Notes: generated by a model from the letters alone, not told the origin. A stretch of 64,000 nucleotides of DNA from Pseudomonadales bacterium (GCA_017642855.1 JAEPOO010000003.1:124001-188000); one strand, 5' to 3'; counted from the first letter of the stretch, positions 37,329-48,072 are shown. Program-made: numbers and translations.

Positions 37329-37344
37329 TGGTGCATTTCTTGCA
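37329..37344 (+). promoter_or_regulatory. Sigma-54 promoter of glnLG
   Basis: TGGTGCATTTCTTGCA has GG at 37330-37331 and GC at 37342-37343 with ten bases between, exactly the -24/-12 spacing, and a good TTGCA. With the NtrC site upstream, glnLG should be autoactivated when nitrogen is short. Confidence 0.75.
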
Positions 37345-37382
37345 GTCTTCCAGGAAGCATTGAAACCTTTTAGCCAGCGGTG

Positions 37383-38462
37383 ATGGAGCCAAACACCCTC
37401 AACAGCGAAATCGACGACCACGCCATGAGTGACCGCGTACTCGGCAATCTCAGCACCGCCATCTTGATGGTCGACGGTGCCATGCACGTCGTTTTTTCGA
37501 ATCAGGCGGCTGAAAACCTGTTGAAAGAATCCTTTGGTCAGATGCGCGGCAAGTGCCTGTCGAAAATATTCGCAAACGGGAATGAACTGGCTGGCATGGT
37601 GGAAGAGGCGTACACGTCGGAAGCTTTGATCACCGCCAGACAAATGCTTCTGTTGTCCCCCGGGAAAACCACCATAACCGTGGATGTCACGGTCACGCCC
37701 ATTCTGGATGCTAACCAGGTACTCATAGAACTGATCCCCATGGATCGTTACCTACGAATTGATCGGGATGCTGCGATCAAGGAAAACCATGATGTCACCA
37801 AGCAGATGGTTCGAGGCCTCGCCCACGAGATCAAGAACCCTCTCGGCGGAATCAAGGGTTCTGCTCAACTCCTCGCAAGAGAGTTGCCGGAAGAAACACT
37901 CACCGAATACACCAACATCATCATTGAAGAGACCGATCGTCTGACTTCCCTCGTGGATCGGATGCTTGGACCCAACACACTGCCAAAGAAGGGCACCATT
38001 ACCATCCATGAAGTGTTGGAACGCGCGGCGAAACTGATTGAACTGGAAACAGAGGACCTTCTGGTCTTGCGTGATTACGACCCCAGCATCCCTAACTTGG
38101 ATCTCGATCCTGAAATGATGGTGCAGGCACTGCTAAATGTTGTCAGAAACAGCATGCAGGCTCTTGAAAACACGCCACACCCAACGATTACGCTGACAAC
38201 GAGGATCGAGAGGCAATTCACGATCAGCGGCAAACGCCATAAAGTAGTCGTCAGATTGGATATCAAAGACAACGGACCGGGCATTCCTGACGAAATCAAG
38301 GATCATCTCTTTTATCCAATGATCTCAAAACGACCCGGCGGAACCGGACTGGGCCTGACTTTCGCCCAGTCCATCATCACCCAGCACGGCGGCATGATCG
38401 AGTTTGATAGTGAACCCGGAGAAACCGTCTTTACCATTTTCCTGCCACTCTCCAAAGAGTGA
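37383..38462 (+). CDS. glnL: Nitrogen-regulation sensor kinase NtrB
   Basis: The protein has 359 residues from ATG 37383; a GTG stands just before it. It is cytoplasmic. A PAS domain (~10-120) precedes the histidine-kinase domain with H148 in AHEIKNPLGGIKG, and the ATPase domain (N-box VVRNSMQALE, then DNGPGIP and GGTGLGLTFAQ). It phosphorylates NtrC when PII is uridylylated. Followed by glnG after 27 bases. Confidence 0.96.
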   Translation: MEPNTLNSEIDDHAMSDRVLGNLSTAILMVDGAMHVVFSNQAAENLLKESFGQMRGKCLSKIFANGNELAGMVEEAYTSEALITARQMLLLSPGKTTITVDVTVTPILDANQVLIELIPMDRYLRIDRDAAIKENHDVTKQMVRGLAHEIKNPLGGIKGSAQLLARELPEETLTEYTNIIIEETDRLTSLVDRMLGPNTLPKKGTITIHEVLERAAKLIELETEDLLVLRDYDPSIPNLDLDPEMMVQALLNVVRNSMQALENTPHPTITLTTRIERQFTISGKRHKVVVRLDIKDNGPGIPDEIKDHLFYPMISKRPGGTGLGLTFAQSIITQHGGMIEFDSEPGETVFTIFLPLSKE

Positions 38463-38489
38463 CAACCGAGTGAGAGAAGAAGCGGAACT

Positions 38490-39932
38490 ATGAACAGCTT
38501 AGAAGTGAACAGTCAGAATCTGATTTGGGTCGTTGATGATGAACGGTCTATTCGCTGGGTACTTGAAAAAGCATTGAGCCAGAACGGCATGAAAGTTCAG
38601 GCCTTCGAAACTGCAGAAGACGTTCTCGATCAACTCGGCCTTGAGGAACCCGACGTCGTCATCACAGACATCAGAATGCCTGGCGCTGATGGACTCGAAT
38701 TGCTCGGCGCCTTGCAGACCAGCCATCCTGATCTACCTGTCATCGTCATGACTGCCCACTCGGACTTAGACAGTGCGGTGAGTTCAATCCAGAGCGGCGC
38801 ATTCGAATATCTGCCCAAACCATTCGAGGTGGATGAAGCGGTTGCAGTGGTAAACCGCGCCATCGAACAACGCCAGACGACAGAAACGGTCTCACCTGCC
38901 GCTGTTCAGGACAACGTGGAAATTATCGGTCGCGCCCCCGCCATGCAGGAGGTCTTTCGAGCAATCGGGAGACTGTCGAAATCCAATGTCAGCGTGCTGA
39001 TCAATGGGCAGTCCGGCACCGGTAAAGAGCGTGTTGCCCATGCCTTACACAAACACAGTGTTCGTTCAGACAACCCGTTTATCCCACTCAATATGGCGGC
39101 TATTCCTTATGATCTTGTCGAATCTGAACTGTTCGGTCATGAGAAAGGATCATTCACTGGCGCGTCCCAAAGTCGACAGGGTCGGTTCGAACAGGCGGAG
39201 GGTGGCACACTTTTCCTCGACGAAATTGGGGACATGCCACCCGAAACCCAGACTCGGCTGCTCAGAGTTTTGTCAGATGGTGAGTACTACCGGGTTGGTG
39301 GCCACGAGCCCCTGAAGGCTAATGTTCGCATCATTGCAGCGACCCACCAGAACCTCGAGGAACTGGTTGCGCAGAACCGCTTCAGGGAAGACCTGTTTCA
39401 TCGCCTGAATGTGATTCGCATTCATCTGCCAACACTTGCCGAGCGTCGGGAGGATATTCCTGTACTCACCAATCATTTCCTCGTTCAGGCGGCGGATGAG
39501 ATCGGTGAAGAGGCAAAAAGGCTGCGACCGGAAACGCTTGAATATCTCTCCGGTTTACCCTGGCCGGGTAATGTCCGACAGCTTGAGAACGCCTGTCGCT
39601 GGATTGCCGTTATGGCGACCTCCCAGGAAGTCAAAATTCAGGATCTTCCACCCGAACTTCTTGAAGAAAAACCAGACGAGGCCAGCCCTGGCGTCGACTG
39701 GGAACGCGCGCTGCGCGGATGGGCCAGCCAGAAGCTGGCAGCAATCAAACCCGGCGAACCGGGCATTCTGCAGGAAGCCATGCCGAGATTCGAGCGCATC
39801 ATGATCCAAACTGCGCTGAAACAAACCGGTGGTCGGAAACGCGATGCTTCTGTGTTGTTGGGATGGGGTAGAAATACCCTGACCCGAAAAATATCAGAGT
39901 TAGGCATGGCAGAGGACAATCTGGTCGAATAA
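38490..39932 (+). CDS. glnG: Nitrogen-regulation response regulator NtrC
   Basis: The protein has 480 residues: a receiver domain with Asp60 in [10 protein letters not shown], a sigma-54-interacting AAA+ domain (~150-380), and a Fis-type DNA-binding helix at the C-terminus ([20 protein letters not shown]). Two details differ from the usual NtrC. The Walker A is GQSGTGKE (Gln174 for Glu) and the sigma-54 contact loop is GSFTGA (Ser221 for Ala). The C-terminus is close to standard. The stop shares one base with the trmL start (TAATG). Confidence 0.96.
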   Translation: MNSLEVNSQNLIWVVDDERSIRWVLEKALSQNGMKVQAFETAEDVLDQLGLEEPDVVITDIRMPGADGLELLGALQTSHPDLPVIVMTAHSDLDSAVSSIQSGAFEYLPKPFEVDEAVAVVNRAIEQRQTTETVSPAAVQDNVEIIGRAPAMQEVFRAIGRLSKSNVSVLINGQSGTGKERVAHALHKHSVRSDNPFIPLNMAAIPYDLVESELFGHEKGSFTGASQSRQGRFEQAEGGTLFLDEIGDMPPETQTRLLRVLSDGEYYRVGGHEPLKANVRIIAATHQNLEELVAQNRFREDLFHRLNVIRIHLPTLAERREDIPVLTNHFLVQAADEIGEEAKRLRPETLEYLSGLPWPGNVRQLENACRWIAVMATSQEVKIQDLPPELLEEKPDEASPGVDWERALRGWASQKLAAIKPGEPGILQEAMPRFERIMIQTALKQTGGRKRDASVLLGWGRNTLTRKISELGMAEDNLVE

Positions 39933-40396
39933 TGTTCAACGTTGCGCTGTACGAACCCGAGATTCCACCGAATACGGGGAACATTATGCGCCTGTGTGCA
40001 AATTCAGGCTGCAACCTTCATCTCATCAAGCCACTGAGTTTTTCCCTGAACGATAAACTGCTTCGTCGCGCAGGTCTCGACTATCGCGAATACGCCGACG
40101 TCAAACAGTGGGACGATCTGGGCGAACTGCTCGGTCAGGTGAATCGTGATCGTGTCTTTGCGATCACAACCAAAGGCTCTGTCCACCACAGTAAAGCTGA
40201 GTTTCAGGAAGGAGACGTCTTTTTGTTTGGGCCCGAGTCTCGGGGCTTACCTGCTGAGGTCCTGGGGCTGATGCCCCAGGACAGAAAACTTCGACTACCC
40301 ATGCTGCCGAATTCACGCAGCCTCAATCTTTCCAACGCTGCCGCTGTTGTCGTATACGAAGCGTGGCGCCAGCTGGGGTTTGCTACTGCACGTTAG
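39932..40396 (+). CDS. trmL: tRNA (cytidine/uridine(34)-2'-O)-methyltransferase
   Basis: The protein has 154 residues of the SPOUT family. Marks are [25 protein letters not shown], and the C-terminal knot region with [18 protein letters not shown]. It methylates the wobble ribose of leucine tRNAs. It overlaps glnG by one base and the 3' end of secB by 14. Confidence 0.95.
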   Translation: MFNVALYEPEIPPNTGNIMRLCANSGCNLHLIKPLSFSLNDKLLRRAGLDYREYADVKQWDDLGELLGQVNRDRVFAITTKGSVHHSKAEFQEGDVFLFGPESRGLPAEVLGLMPQDRKLRLPMLPNSRSLNLSNAAAVVVYEAWRQLGFATAR

Positions 40397-40856
40397 CGTT
40401 ATTGGCTTCGGTCTGCGCTTTTACCTGCTGGTAAATCGCATCGAAATTTACGGGCGCCAGCATCAATGGAGGGAAACTGCCCCTGGTCACAATGCTATCG
40501 ACCGTTTCTCGCGCGTAGGGAAAGAGCACATTCGGACAATAGCTGCCTAACGCTACCTGTAGCGCTTCACCTTGCATGCCCTGAACAAGAAAAATCCCTG
40601 CCTGCTGAACCTCGACCAGGTAAACGACTTCATCAGCTTCATCTTTGACCGTGATTGTCAGCGAGAGCACAACTTCGTAGTTGTCATCCGACAGTGTGGA
40701 ATTCCTGGTATTCATTTCCATGTTTACCTTGGGTTTCCATTGTTTCAAGAAGGAATCCGGGGATCTCGGTGATTCAAAAGATGCATCCTTCAGGTAGATG
40801 CGCTGCAAGATGAAAGTCACGGCGTCATCTGATCCTGCCTGCGTTTGTTCGCTCAT
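40383..40856 (-). CDS. secB: Protein-export chaperone SecB
   Basis: The protein has 157 residues. It keeps precursor proteins unfolded for SecA. The family patterns are present: [24 protein letters not shown], and [29 protein letters not shown]. It overlaps grxC by four bases on the same strand. The order secB-grxC-rhodanese is the normal one for Pseudomonas relatives. Confidence 0.97.
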   Translation of the reverse strand: MSEQTQAGSDDAVTFILQRIYLKDASFESPRSPDSFLKQWKPKVNMEMNTRNSTLSDDNYEVVLSLTITVKDEADEVVYLVEVQQAGIFLVQGMQGEALQVALGSYCPNVLFPYARETVDSIVTRGSFPPLMLAPVNFDAIYQQVKAQTEANNANVQ

Positions 40857-41194
40857 TCGTTTGCTCCCGCCGCCGGAGTATTCAGGACTAAATCATCCAA
40901 CTGTCCGGCAACCTCAAGTCTAAAAAGATCATCACACCCGCCGATGTGCTGATCACCAATCCAAATCTGCGGCACGGTATGTCGCCCCGCCTTTTCCATC
41001 ATTTCGGCGCGTAATCCTGGATTACCATCCACGCTGATTTCCTCAAAAGCCCATCCTTTGTGCTCAAAAAGACCCCGAGCTCTCATGCAGTAGGGACAGA
41101 ATCGAGTCGCATACATGACGATAGGCTGAATACCTTCCACGTTTGATGCCATCGAATCGCGCCCCAGCAATTTGTCTTTGATGTCTTTAAACAT
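40853..41194 (-). CDS. grxC: Glutaredoxin 3
   Basis: The protein has 113 residues, a little longer than E. coli GrxC because of about 25 extra N-terminal residues. The active site CPYC is in TRFCPYCMRAR. The TVPQIWIGDQHIGGCDDL segment completes the glutathione site. It shares an operon with rhodanese and secB. Confidence 0.95.
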   Translation of the reverse strand: MFKDIKDKLLGRDSMASNVEGIQPIVMYATRFCPYCMRARGLFEHKGWAFEEISVDGNPGLRAEMMEKAGRHTVPQIWIGDQHIGGCDDLFRLEVAGQLDDLVLNTPAAGANE

Positions 41195-41200
41195 AATCTG

Positions 41201-41617
41201 CTATTTCACCACCGGTAGGCTGCTTGCTGTCCACTCAGCCATGCCGCCGGACAGTCGACGCACATCCTCAAAACCCTGGGCTTTCAGCTTGCGCCCAATG
41301 GCGCCTGAGTGCTGACCCATCTTACAAACGAGTACGATGGGCTGGTTTTTGTAGGAATCCAGCTCACCAAGCCGCGAATCAAATGTGGCAAACGGGAAGT
41401 TTTCTGCACCGGCAATATGTCCGCCTTTGTAGTCCTTGCTGTCACGGACATCGAGGATGACCGCGCCTTCGTGATTCACCAGCTTGACCAGGTTAGAGGT
41501 GCTGATCGCGGCGCCACCCTGCTTGCCCTCATTGATAAAGAAAGCTACCAGCAGAAAGATAAAGACACTCACCAGAATGAAGTGATTGCCAATAAACTCA
41601 AAAATCTGTTCTACCAA
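41201..41617 (-). CDS. Membrane-anchored rhodanese-like sulfurtransferase
   Basis: The protein has about 138 residues if it starts at the TTG 41617, which has GGGG upstream and gives the VEQIFEFIGNHFILV N-terminus typical of the YibN family; an ATG at 41671 in the same frame would add 18 residues. It has one membrane helix (~10-28) and a rhodanese domain with active Cys in VCKMGQHS. It is next to grxC and secB. Confidence 0.88.
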   Translation of the reverse strand: MVEQIFEFIGNHFILVSVFIFLLVAFFINEGKQGGAAISTSNLVKLVNHEGAVILDVRDSKDYKGGHIAGAENFPFATFDSRLGELDSYKNQPIVLVCKMGQHSGAIGRKLKAQGFEDVRRLSGGMAEWTASSLPVVK

Positions 41618-41695
41618 CGCAGAAATCCCCAACAAAAAACGGCCTGAAAACAAGTCGCGCAGTATACACATTTCGTGATTATTTGCTCGCTCCTA

Positions 41696-41724
41696 TTCAA
41701 CCCGTATGCCTCAAACGGTAAAAT
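41696..41724 (+). promoter_or_regulatory. Putative promoter of gpmI
   Basis: TTCAAC at 41696-41701, a 17-base spacer, TAAAAT at 41719-41724, about 29 bases before the gpmI ATG. The -10 box is good and the -35 box is weak. It reads through the gpmI-envC-ctpA-yibQ row. Confidence 0.4.
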
Positions 41725-41752
41725 CCCACGTCGTTTCTAATCAATTGAATTC

Positions 41753-43315
41753 ATGAGCAAATCCTCCACCACGGTACTCATCATTCTGGATGGATGGGGT
41801 CACCGCACCGAATCAGAAGACAATGCCATCGCCCATGGCAAAACACCGGTTTGGGACGATCTCTGGCAGAACCAACCGCACGGACTGATATCGGGCAGCG
41901 GCCTGGATGTCGGATTGCCGGACGGCCAGATGGGTAACTCTGAGGTCGGTCACATGAATCTCGGTGCCGGCCGCATCATTCATCAGGATTTTACGCGGAT
42001 CACCCAGTCAATTGACACCGGGGAATTTTACGATAACCCCGTGCTGGGTAACGCCATGGCTGCGGTCGCAGGTTCTGGAAAAGCTCTGCATCTCTTCGGA
42101 CTACTGTCACCTGGCGGCGTCCACTCCCACGAAGATCACATCACGGCCGCGATCGACATGGCAAGAAAGCACGCGATTAAAAAGGTATACCTGCATGCCT
42201 TTCTCGATGGCCGTGATGTGCCACCCAAGTCTGCCGAGACTTCTATTGACAAGATGCATCAACACATTCAAGCCGGTGGTGAAGGCGGTATTGCGTCTAT
42301 TGTTGGTCGTTACTATGCCATGGACAGAGATAATCGCTGGGAGCGGGTAGAACCAGCTTACCGACTCCTGGTGAACGGTGACGCCGAATATCACTACGCG
42401 GATCCTGTCACCGCACTTCACCAGGCGTATAAACGGGGAGAAACTGACGAGTTCGTCCTGCCCTGCGCGATTGAGATCGACGGCAAACCTATCCAGATGG
42501 AAAACGGTGATGCGGTGGTCTTTATGAACTTCAGGGCGGACCGCGCGAGAGAAATGAGTCGCGCGTTCACCAGCCTCGATTTCCCCGAGTTCGACCGGAT
42601 TCGCGTCCCGGAGTTGTCAGCGTTTGTCACGCTGACTGAATACGCTTCAGACATTGACGCGCCGGTCGCATTCGGCGCAGAGACCATCGAGAACAGCCTG
42701 GGCGAATATGTCGCCGGTCTTGGCCTGCGACAGCTGCGCCTGGCCGAGACGGAGAAGTATGCCCACGTCACCTTCTTCTTCTCGGGTGGTCGAGAAGAAG
42801 CATTCAACAACGAAGAGCGCCGATTAATTCCATCGCCAGACGTTGCAACCTACGATCTCAAACCTGAGATGAGCGCTCATGAGCTGACAGACGCGCTGGT
42901 CTCTGCCATCGAGTCCGGACATCACGATCTGATTGTCTGCAACTACGCCAACGGCGATATGGTGGGTCATACCGGTGTGTTCGACGCATCGGTCAAAGCG
43001 GTTGAAACCATTGATCACTGCCTGGGTAGAATTAGAGGCGCGCTCGCGGCATCGGGTGGACAGTGCCTGATAACTGCAGACCACGGCAACGTTGAGCAAC
43101 TGGTCGATCACCATACCGGTCAGCCTCATACCGCACACACTTCAGAACTCGTACCTCTGGTTTACATTGGGCCTCAGGCGATCACTCTGGAACCACACGG
43201 TGGTGTATTGAGCGATGTCGCCCCGACGCTGCTGGCGCTCATGGGACTGGATCAGCCTGATGAAATGACGGGTCGCTCTCTCGTGCTGGCGCCAGCTAAA
43301 ACTGCAACTCGTTAA
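41753..43315 (+). CDS. gpmI: 2,3-bisphosphoglycerate-independent phosphoglycerate mutase
   Basis: The protein has 520 residues, an alkaline-phosphatase-fold enzyme with two manganese. The opening [10 protein letters not shown], the phosphoserine in [15 protein letters not shown], the DGRDV segment, [12 protein letters not shown] and ADHGNVE motifs are all present. It converts 3- to 2-phosphoglycerate in glycolysis. It precedes envC by one base, the usual order. Confidence 0.97.
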   Translation: MSKSSTTVLIILDGWGHRTESEDNAIAHGKTPVWDDLWQNQPHGLISGSGLDVGLPDGQMGNSEVGHMNLGAGRIIHQDFTRITQSIDTGEFYDNPVLGNAMAAVAGSGKALHLFGLLSPGGVHSHEDHITAAIDMARKHAIKKVYLHAFLDGRDVPPKSAETSIDKMHQHIQAGGEGGIASIVGRYYAMDRDNRWERVEPAYRLLVNGDAEYHYADPVTALHQAYKRGETDEFVLPCAIEIDGKPIQMENGDAVVFMNFRADRAREMSRAFTSLDFPEFDRIRVPELSAFVTLTEYASDIDAPVAFGAETIENSLGEYVAGLGLRQLRLAETEKYAHVTFFFSGGREEAFNNEERRLIPSPDVATYDLKPEMSAHELTDALVSAIESGHHDLIVCNYANGDMVGHTGVFDASVKAVETIDHCLGRIRGALAASGGQCLITADHGNVEQLVDHHTGQPHTAHTSELVPLVYIGPQAITLEPHGGVLSDVAPTLLALMGLDQPDEMTGRSLVLAPAKTATR

Positions 43316-43316
43316 T

Positions 43317-44489
43317 ATGGGAGCCCTCATGCAGAACCTTGTGACTCTGCTCATCCTGTTTTCCCTACCCATCGTCTCGATGGCGCAGGACGACATCGAT
43401 CAGGCTCAGATCGAGGCGAAGCTGAAAGCGCTGGAAACTGAGATCGATAAATTCAAGAAGCAGCTTGAGAGCACCGAAGGCGAAAAGTCAGATATCGAGG
43501 CGACACTCGAGAAAAATGAAAAGGGTATCAGTGACTTGATCAACAAAATCGAAGACATCGAAAAGGAGATCGACACCAATCAAGACAGGGTCTCCCACAT
43601 GGAAACCAGACAATCAGAACTTCTTGGCGCGAAAGCGGAACAACAGGACTACATTGAACGGCAGATCAGGGCCGCCTACGAAATCGGAAATCAGGAGTAT
43701 CTGAAGGTTTTGCTCAACCAGGAAGATCCAAACGAGATGGCACGCATGCTCACCTACTACGACTACTTCAACAAGGCGCGAGCGGCACAGATCAACAACT
43801 ACAACGAAGTCCTCGTTGAGCTGGACCAGGTAACGCTTGCATTGACGGAAGAGATGACCCTCTTGCACGAAAACAGACTCGCCTTGGACATCCAGCGGCA
43901 GCATCTGTCAGCTGCGCAACGGGAAAAGCAATCGACTCTGCGTGCGTTGATCGCACAGATCAAATCCACAGGCAGCGAAATCACCAAGCTGACCGAAGAC
44001 CGGGGCCGACTTGAACAACTCCTGGACAAACTCCAAAACCGCCTGGCCAATATCCCGACACCAGGGGATGCCACGCCTTTTTCCAACATGCGAGGCAAGC
44101 TCATCCTGCCCGTCGCAGGTAACATTTCCCATACGTTCGGACACCGCCGCAACCAGGGCAAACTGAGCTGGCAGGGCGTGTTTATCGATGCGCCAGAGGG
44201 TGATCCGGTTTACGCCGTGCACTACGGCAGGGTTGTTTTTTCTGACTGGCTGCGTGGTTTCGGCTTGCTCATGATCATCAGCCACGGTGAAGGCTATATG
44301 AGCCTCTATGGTCACAACCAGGCGCTCTATCGGGCAACTGGCGAGTGGGTTACCGCAGGCGACGTTATTGCGACTGTGGGTGACAGCGGCGGTCAGAATC
44401 GTACCGGCTTATACTTCGAAATTAGAATAGACGGCAAACCAAACAACCCACAGCAGTGGTGCATTGCCAGAGAACAACGAGCGGCGTAA
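43317..44489 (+). CDS. envC: Murein-hydrolase activator EnvC
   Basis: The protein has 390 residues: a signal peptide, a long coiled coil (~25-240), and a degenerate LytM domain (~275-385). The LytM metal sites are lost (WQGVFIDA and LYFEIR in place of the His-x3-Asp and His-x-His of active enzymes), which is normal for EnvC. It activates amidases at the septum. It starts one base after gpmI. Confidence 0.93.
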   Translation: MGALMQNLVTLLILFSLPIVSMAQDDIDQAQIEAKLKALETEIDKFKKQLESTEGEKSDIEATLEKNEKGISDLINKIEDIEKEIDTNQDRVSHMETRQSELLGAKAEQQDYIERQIRAAYEIGNQEYLKVLLNQEDPNEMARMLTYYDYFNKARAAQINNYNEVLVELDQVTLALTEEMTLLHENRLALDIQRQHLSAAQREKQSTLRALIAQIKSTGSEITKLTEDRGRLEQLLDKLQNRLANIPTPGDATPFSNMRGKLILPVAGNISHTFGHRRNQGKLSWQGVFIDAPEGDPVYAVHYGRVVFSDWLRGFGLLMIISHGEGYMSLYGHNQALYRATGEWVTAGDVIATVGDSGGQNRTGLYFEIRIDGKPNNPQQWCIAREQRAA

Positions 44490-44509
44490 GAAGCGCTGCA
44501 GGACCACCT

Positions 44510-45871
44510 ATGAAACTCTTGATAACAGCAGGTCTTATCTGGGCCTTTTCCTCCAACGCCTTCGCTGAAGAAACGACGACGCCAGAGCGCGCCGAGCCCA
44601 TCATGGAAACAGCGACCTCTGCCATTGCCTCTGAGGAGGCACTCAAACCCCGGTTACCACTCAACGAGCTGAGGGTATTCGCGGAAGCGTTTAATCGAAT
44701 CAGCTCGGCCTATGTCGAGGAAATCGATGACAAGACTTTGCTCGAGTACGCCATCATCGGCATGCTGTCACAACTGGATCCCCATTCTGCCTACCTCGAT
44801 AAAGACTCATTTGACGAGCTCCAGGAGTCCACCACAGGCAACTACGGCGGACTGGGACTGGAGATTGGCATGGAAGATGGATTCGTCAAAGTCATCTCGC
44901 CCATGGACGACACGCCCGCCGATAAAGCTGGTATTGAGAGTGGCGATCTGATCGTCCAACTCGACGGAACCCCGGTTAAAGGCATGAATCTCTCTGAGGC
45001 CATCGAAGTGATGCGGGGTGAGCCCGGCAGCACAATCACAGTGACAGTTGTGAAAGAAGGTGCATCCGGACCCACGGAGCTGACGCTCACTCGTGAAGTC
45101 ATCAAGGTTGCTTCTGTACGCCAGCGATATCTTGAAGATGGTTATGGTTACCTCAGAGTCGCCCAGTTTCAAGCAGGTACCGGCGATGAAGTTGACAAAG
45201 CCATCATCCGACTGAAAGACGCCGGCGATCTGGACGGTTTGATCATCGACCTTCGCAACAATCCAGGTGGTGTGCTTCAGGCCGCGGTGGATGTTTCGAA
45301 CGCCTTTATGGATGAAGGCCTGATTGTTTACACTCAGGGCCGAGTTGATGACGCCGAAATCCGCTACTCCGCTAACACGCCTGATTCGGTCAACGGCATA
45401 CCTATTGTTGTGCTGGTCAATGAAGGGTCCGCCTCTGCCTCGGAAATCGTGGCAGGCGCACTTCAGGATCACGGCAGAGCCATCATCATGGGCACAGATA
45501 CCTTCGGCAAAGGTTCCGTCCAGACGATCCTGCCGCTGAGCAAGGAAAAAGCCATTAAGCTCACAACCGCCCGCTACTACACGCCTAATGGCAAATCGAT
45601 CCAGGCTGAAGGGATTACACCGGATATCTGGGTGGATCGTTCAACGGTCACACCCGTTAAACGCGGCCCATGGCGGTTCAAGGAAAAGGACCTGTCGAAA
45701 CATCTGGAGAACGACGACGTTGCGGATGCAGACAAAGCAGAGGAGCAAGCTGAGCAGACTGATCGCCAGAACCGTATTGAGCTGGCCTCCCGGGATTACC
45801 AGCTCAATGAAGCACTGACTTTGCTGAAAGGTCTGCATATACTAAACGGCAGGACACGACCGCAAGGGTAA
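44510..45871 (+). CDS. ctpA: C-terminal processing protease (S41 family)
   Basis: The protein has 453 residues from the ATG at 44510, which has AGGA upstream and a signal peptide (LLITAGLIWAFSSNAFA). A PDZ domain (~115-200, LGLEIGMEDGFVKVISPMDD) is followed by the protease core with the Ser in EGSASASEIVAG and the Lys in FGKGSVQ. It cleaves periplasmic or lipoprotein tails. The gpmI-envC-ctpA-yibQ order is the same as in Pseudomonas. Confidence 0.95.
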   Translation: MKLLITAGLIWAFSSNAFAEETTTPERAEPIMETATSAIASEEALKPRLPLNELRVFAEAFNRISSAYVEEIDDKTLLEYAIIGMLSQLDPHSAYLDKDSFDELQESTTGNYGGLGLEIGMEDGFVKVISPMDDTPADKAGIESGDLIVQLDGTPVKGMNLSEAIEVMRGEPGSTITVTVVKEGASGPTELTLTREVIKVASVRQRYLEDGYGYLRVAQFQAGTGDEVDKAIIRLKDAGDLDGLIIDLRNNPGGVLQAAVDVSNAFMDEGLIVYTQGRVDDAEIRYSANTPDSVNGIPIVVLVNEGSASASEIVAGALQDHGRAIIMGTDTFGKGSVQTILPLSKEKAIKLTTARYYTPNGKSIQAEGITPDIWVDRSTVTPVKRGPWRFKEKDLSKHLENDDVADADKAEEQAEQTDRQNRIELASRDYQLNEALTLLKGLHILNGRTRPQG

Positions 45872-45874
45872 CCA

Positions 45875-46702
45875 TTGCCGAAGCCAGGCAACAGCGGCAG
45901 TTTTATTCTTTTGGCAGCGCTCCTGCTGCTGACGGCACCCCTTCCCTCACTTTCCAGTGACGCTTCAACCATAACGGCAAACGCGTTTATCGCCGTCATC
46001 ATTGATGACATTGGTCACAATCGCCAGCACGCGGAGCGCATGTTCGACATCCCGGCGCCCCTGACTTTCGCCGTGATTCCTGAAACAGCCTACGCAGAAC
46101 CGCTTGCCCGACAGGCATACCTATCCGGCAAAGAGGTGATGGTGCATCTCCCCATGGAGAATACGCACAATCGTCCGATGGAACGCCTGCAGCTCACCGC
46201 AGAGCACAGCCGCCAGGAGTTCGAATTAATTCTTGATGAGGCGATCGCTCGGGTCCCCTACGCCACTGGTATGAACAACCATATGGGCAGCGCTTTAACC
46301 GAGATGCCGCAGGCCATGTCCTGGCTGATGCGTTCCATCAGGAAACATCAGATGTATTTCATCGATTCGAGGACAACCCCCAGGTCCGTCGCCCAGAAAA
46401 TCGCGCAACAGGAAAATCTAAAAACCGCGAGCCGAGATATCTTCCTCGATAACATCCGAACCTTTTACGGCATTGATACGCAGTTTCAGAAATTGTTATC
46501 CGTCGCAAAACGGAAAAAGACCGCGATTGCCATCGGACATCCCTACCCCACAACCATCGACTATCTGGCGCGGGCTATTCCGCAACTTGAAGAGCAAGGT
46601 ATTCGCGTGGTGCCGGTGTCTGAATTAATCAGGATACGAAGTGAGATGGACATCTCAGAGCCTCAGGTAGCGGCCCTGTTTCCAATGCCAGGCGCTGACT
46701 AA
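45875..46702 (+). CDS. Divergent polysaccharide deacetylase family protein (YibQ)
   Basis: The protein has 275 residues from a TTG with AAGGG upstream. A signal peptide is followed by a deacetylase-like fold ([65 protein letters not shown]), so some catalytic-type residues remain. It is probably periplasmic; the substrate is not known. It is the last of the envC-ctpA row and overlaps hisA tail to tail by four bases. Confidence 0.88.
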   Translation: MPKPGNSGSFILLAALLLLTAPLPSLSSDASTITANAFIAVIIDDIGHNRQHAERMFDIPAPLTFAVIPETAYAEPLARQAYLSGKEVMVHLPMENTHNRPMERLQLTAEHSRQEFELILDEAIARVPYATGMNNHMGSALTEMPQAMSWLMRSIRKHQMYFIDSRTTPRSVAQKIAQQENLKTASRDIFLDNIRTFYGIDTQFQKLLSVAKRKKTAIAIGHPYPTTIDYLARAIPQLEEQGIRVVPVSELIRIRSEMDISEPQVAALFPMPGAD

Positions 46703-47448
46703 TCGGACGGATCTTTTTTGCAGAGCGCAATCGCCTCCGCAAGGTCCAGGGTACCTTCGTAGATCGCTCGTCCGGTAATCACACCCGTAATTCCGCCCGT
46801 CACTTCCTCCCCCGTTTCCAACAAAGCCTCAATATCCCGAATATCCGTGACGCCGCCGGAGGCAATGATCGGCACCCGAACGGAATGCGCCAGGTCTTTG
46901 GTCGCATGTAGGTTTACGCCGCCCATCATGCCGTCTTTGCCAATATCCGTGTAAACAATGGATTCAATACCATCACTTTCGAACAACATCGCCAGACTCT
47001 TCACTGACACATCGGTAACCTCTTCCCAGCCGTTAATCGCCACCATGCCATGAAGACCATCCAGCCCGACAATAATGTGACCAGGAAAACGTCGGCACAT
47101 CTCTCCAACAAATTCCGGCTCCTGCACCGCTTTTGTACCAATGATCAGATACTCGACACCGGCCTCTAGGTAGCCTTCAATGATTTTCTCGCTGCGGATA
47201 CCACCACCTAACTGAATCGTTAGATCTGGGTGATTTCTCGCTATTGTGCTGATCGCTTCTGCATTAACCGGTTTGCCTTCAAAGGCGCCATCAAGATCTA
47301 CAAGGTGCAGGCGTTCACAACCCTGGGAAACCCAGTGGTCGGCCATACCGACGGGATCATCAGAATAGGTGGTGGTCTGATCCAGTTGCCCCTGTTTGAG
47401 ATTGACGACTTTGCCATCCTTGAAATCGATGGCGGGAATGATCTGCAC
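46699..47448 (-). CDS. hisA: 1-(5-phosphoribosyl)-5-[(5-phosphoribosylamino)methylideneamino]imidazole-4-carboxamide isomerase
   Basis: The protein has 249 residues, a TIM barrel. The catalytic pair is visible: Asp in [10 protein letters not shown], and the second Asp in [11 protein letters not shown]. It catalyses the fourth step of histidine synthesis. It shares one base with the end of hisB. hisH and hisF, usually beside it, are not in the window. Confidence 0.97.
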   Translation of the reverse strand: MQIIPAIDFKDGKVVNLKQGQLDQTTTYSDDPVGMADHWVSQGCERLHLVDLDGAFEGKPVNAEAISTIARNHPDLTIQLGGGIRSEKIIEGYLEAGVEYLIIGTKAVQEPEFVGEMCRRFPGHIIVGLDGLHGMVAINGWEEVTDVSVKSLAMLFESDGIESIVYTDIGKDGMMGGVNLHATKDLAHSVRVPIIASGGVTDIRDIEALLETGEEVTGGITGVITGRAIYEGTLDLAEAIALCKKDPSD

Positions 47449-48035
47449 TACAGACTGCCCTTTGTCGAGGGCATCACATCTGACATTCTCGGGTCCGGCT
47501 CGATAGCCATTCGGAGTGCCCGACCAAATGCCTTGAACACCGTTTCGATCTGATGATGCGCGTTGCCTCCTTTGAGGTTGTCGATGTGCAATGTGACCTG
47601 CGCATGATTCACAAACCCCTGGAAGAATTCATGAAAAAGGTCCACGTCAAATTCACCCACCGTGCCCCTGACGAAATCCACAGAGTATTCGAGTCCTGGA
47701 CGACCTGAAAAATCAATGACTACCCTTGAGAGAGCTTCATCAAGCGGCACATAGGCGTGTCCGTATCGACGGATACCTTTCTTGTCGCCCATCGCCTTAT
47801 GGATCGCCTGGCCAAGTGTAATCCCGATATCTTCCACCGTATGGTGTGCATCGATCTCAAGATCGCCTTTTGCGCTGATGTTCAGATCAACAAGACCATG
47901 CCGGGCAACCTGATCGAGCATATGCTCTAAAAACGGTAGTCCCGTCTCAAAAGAACGCTCTCCATTGCCATCCAGGTTCACGCTGACGGTAATCTGCGTT
48001 TCCAGGGTATTTCTTTCGATTTCCGCGGTTCTCAT
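47448..48035 (-). CDS. hisB: Imidazoleglycerol-phosphate dehydratase
   Basis: The protein has 195 residues, the monofunctional form. Metal-binding His motifs are [10 protein letters not shown] and [16 protein letters not shown]. It catalyses the sixth step of histidine synthesis. The stop overlaps hisA by one base. Confidence 0.97.
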   Translation of the reverse strand: MRTAEIERNTLETQITVSVNLDGNGERSFETGLPFLEHMLDQVARHGLVDLNISAKGDLEIDAHHTVEDIGITLGQAIHKAMGDKKGIRRYGHAYVPLDEALSRVVIDFSGRPGLEYSVDFVRGTVGEFDVDLFHEFFQGFVNHAQVTLHIDNLKGGNAHHQIETVFKAFGRALRMAIEPDPRMSDVMPSTKGSL

Positions 48036-48072
48036 CTAACCATCCTCAAAACAGGCGCGGATTATAGTCTAA

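Noticed and set aside
43317..44489. EnvC with broken LytM metal site considered as a defect
   Set aside because: Loss of these residues is normal for EnvC, which activates amidases and is not itself an enzyme.
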